DNA from: Ctenosaura bakeri
Taxonomy: Eukaryota > Chordata > Lepidosauria > Squamata > Iguanidae
Reading direction: 5' to 3'
DNA length: 64,000 bases
Assembly (NCBI GenBank): GCA_948474755.1
Contig: CAOLHI010001282.1
Coordinates: forward strand, 62,001-126,000
Positions within the stretch are counted from its first letter, which is position 1; every line of letters starts with the position of its first letter. Under the pieces are notes generated by a model. That model worked only from the letters and a program-made list of their open reading frames with translations, was not told the DNA's origin and did not search any database. A program made the position numbers and the translations under genes. Below, piece after piece: positions 62,620 to 64,000 of this stretch.

Positions 62620-63530
62620 TGTTCAGTCCAGCAGTTGATTGCTGGGAACATAGAACTTTCCCTTTGTAAACTGTGATAAAAGTATATTTAAAATGAGTGT
62701 TCTGGGTGATCCTGGAAGGTCACCAAGTATTCCTCAGGGAGAAGACTAACAATGGAAGATAGCTTATAATCCCCGACCCCACCCCATGATGTATCTTGTC
62801 TGGCAGTATGCAGACACCAAAAAACACCTTTTTTTCCTAGTGAATACTTTCCCTTCGTGCAGTGCAACAATAAAGTCCAAGAAGCTTGACCAGACCATTG
62901 TGAGAGCTTAATAAATCATAAAATGCACTCCAAAACTTTTTCAATGTGTAGGAGCTAACAGAGCAGAGACACAGAGTCCTTCAGCCAGGCATGTTAATAC
63001 AGAAAGTTTGGAGACCTCTATTATATTACATTCAAAGTATAGCATTGCCCCGACCGAAAATCATGATTAAAATCTCAGCCAATCCTCTTCTTCTGTTTCC
63101 CCCAAAAGTCTAGGAATCATTGAAGCTAGCCACAAGTAGAAAGGTTTCTGTGATAGCAAATCTTTGGCCTGCTTCTGAAAAGAGAGTATATTTCATTAAC
63201 ACTTAATATCCACCAAGTCCATTCCTTTTTCTATCCTCACCATTGAAATTGGGCACTCAGGAAGGACAAGACATCCTGCTGCTCTTTGGTTCTAGAACAG
63301 GAGTGGGAAAAGTAGAACTCACAGGCCCCATGTGGCTGCAAAGGTTATTTTTGAAGGCATGCCCATGGCTTCCTAAAAAATAGAACAATATTCATTTCAT
63401 TTTATTAACTAAAATGCTGCATAAGATGGAAAAAAATTGCTCCCATACTCTTAAGAAGGCATGGGGGACAACATTGACTATTTCTTTAAACAGTTTTTTT
63501 TAAATGGGTGGCTTGCTTGCCTGCTTGCTT
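62620..63530. other. Intronic sequence, mostly unassigned
   Basis: A possible hAT-end-like CAGGAGTGGGAAAAGTAGAA starts at 63299 with no partner end. Nothing else is recognised. Confidence 0.4.
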
Positions 63531-63534
63531 GCTT

Positions 63535-63665
63535 GGCCATGGAAACCCACTGGATAACCTTGGGTGCATCACACACTCTCAGCCGCCCAAAAAACTCTTT
63601 GAGAGGGTCACCTTAGGATCACCATAAGTTGGAAATGACTTGAAGGCAGAGAACAACAACAACAA
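63535..63665 (+). mobile_element. Sauria SINE, 5'-truncated
   Basis: GGCCATGGAAACCCACTGGA, AACCTTGGGTGCATCACACA, TCACCTTAGGATCACCATAA, GTTGGAAATGACTTGAAGGC and an ACAACAACAACAA end follow the SINE sense order. The tRNA-like head is missing. Confidence 0.88.
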
Positions 63666-64000
63666 ATGTGCTCAGCCTCTGAGGTCCAGTGAGGGATGTG
63701 TGTGTGGCCCCTGGGCCTCAGGAAGTTGTCTACCATGGCTATAGAGATTGTGACAAAAAAAGGGCGGTTGGTGGAAAAGGAGTTAATGTTATGCCACTAT
63801 GTAACTTCCAAGTAAGTATATGTGGGGGTTTTTTTAAAAAAAAAATTGGTACTCTTTTAAAAAGCTTTTCCTCATGTACCCATGATAAACCAACATGAGT
63901 CAGCTGGCTACCTGGAAGAGAGTCTCCTCAGCAGTGCAGTACACACTGCAGAATAACCTCCCTTAGGAAATTTTCTTTGATACGTATTTTATGGTATTTT

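Overview
The window is a piece of a vertebrate nuclear genome, most likely a squamate reptile (lizard or snake lineage). It contains Sauria-type SINEs (tRNA head, Bov-B-like tail ending in an AAC-rich run), CR1, L2-like and Bov-B/RTE LINE pieces, hAT and Tigger-like MITEs and short Helitrons. That mixture is characteristic of squamates. Base composition is AT-rich and there is no bacterial-type gene organisation.

The only host gene I can support is on the plus strand. Three small exons with canonical splice sites (1463-1545, 15768-15867, 61789-61893) join in a continuous reading frame. They encode part of the C-terminal WD-repeat region of WDR7 (rabconnectin-3 beta), a partner of DMXL1/DMXL2 in V-ATPase assembly and regulation. 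The window therefore lies inside one gene, with the start and end of the gene outside it. The introns are about 14.2 kb (1546-15767) and 45.9 kb (15868-61788), with parts of two more introns at the edges. Most other open frames are chance frames or pieces of retrotransposon reverse transcriptase.

Layout: 1-1.5 kb, intron with a diverged tandem duplication, then an exon. 1.7-3.0 kb, a young CR1 copy (minus) abutting a hAT-like MITE. 9-11 kb, an L2-like piece and an old CR1 split by a tRNA-derived SINE. 15.8 kb, an exon. 16.7-17.5 kb, a Tigger MITE and a SINE tail. 22-25.8 kb, two Helitrons of one family in opposite orientations, a Charlie-like hAT MITE and a MITE nested in the second Helitron. 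31.9-32.7 kb, a repeat-poor island with clustered GATA motifs. 34-36 kb, a decayed L2-like LINE (minus). 36.9-38.3 kb, a LINE piece interrupted by a Tigger-like MITE. 42.4-43.4 kb, another LINE piece. 46.4-49.0 kb, the longest repeat-poor island, a candidate conserved noncoding block. 49.7-50.3 kb, LINE tails. 51.5-53.4 kb, a hAT element with a perfect 8-bp target duplication that has received a CR1, a MITE and a SINE. 55-60.5 kb, an old CR1, SINEs, a Tigger-like MITE and a hAT element. 61.8 kb, an exon.

I found no previously undescribed multi-gene system. The points most worth checking are the layered hAT insertion, the two colinear CR1 copies flanking a frame-shifting exon, the paired Helitrons, and two intronic islands that look regulatory.
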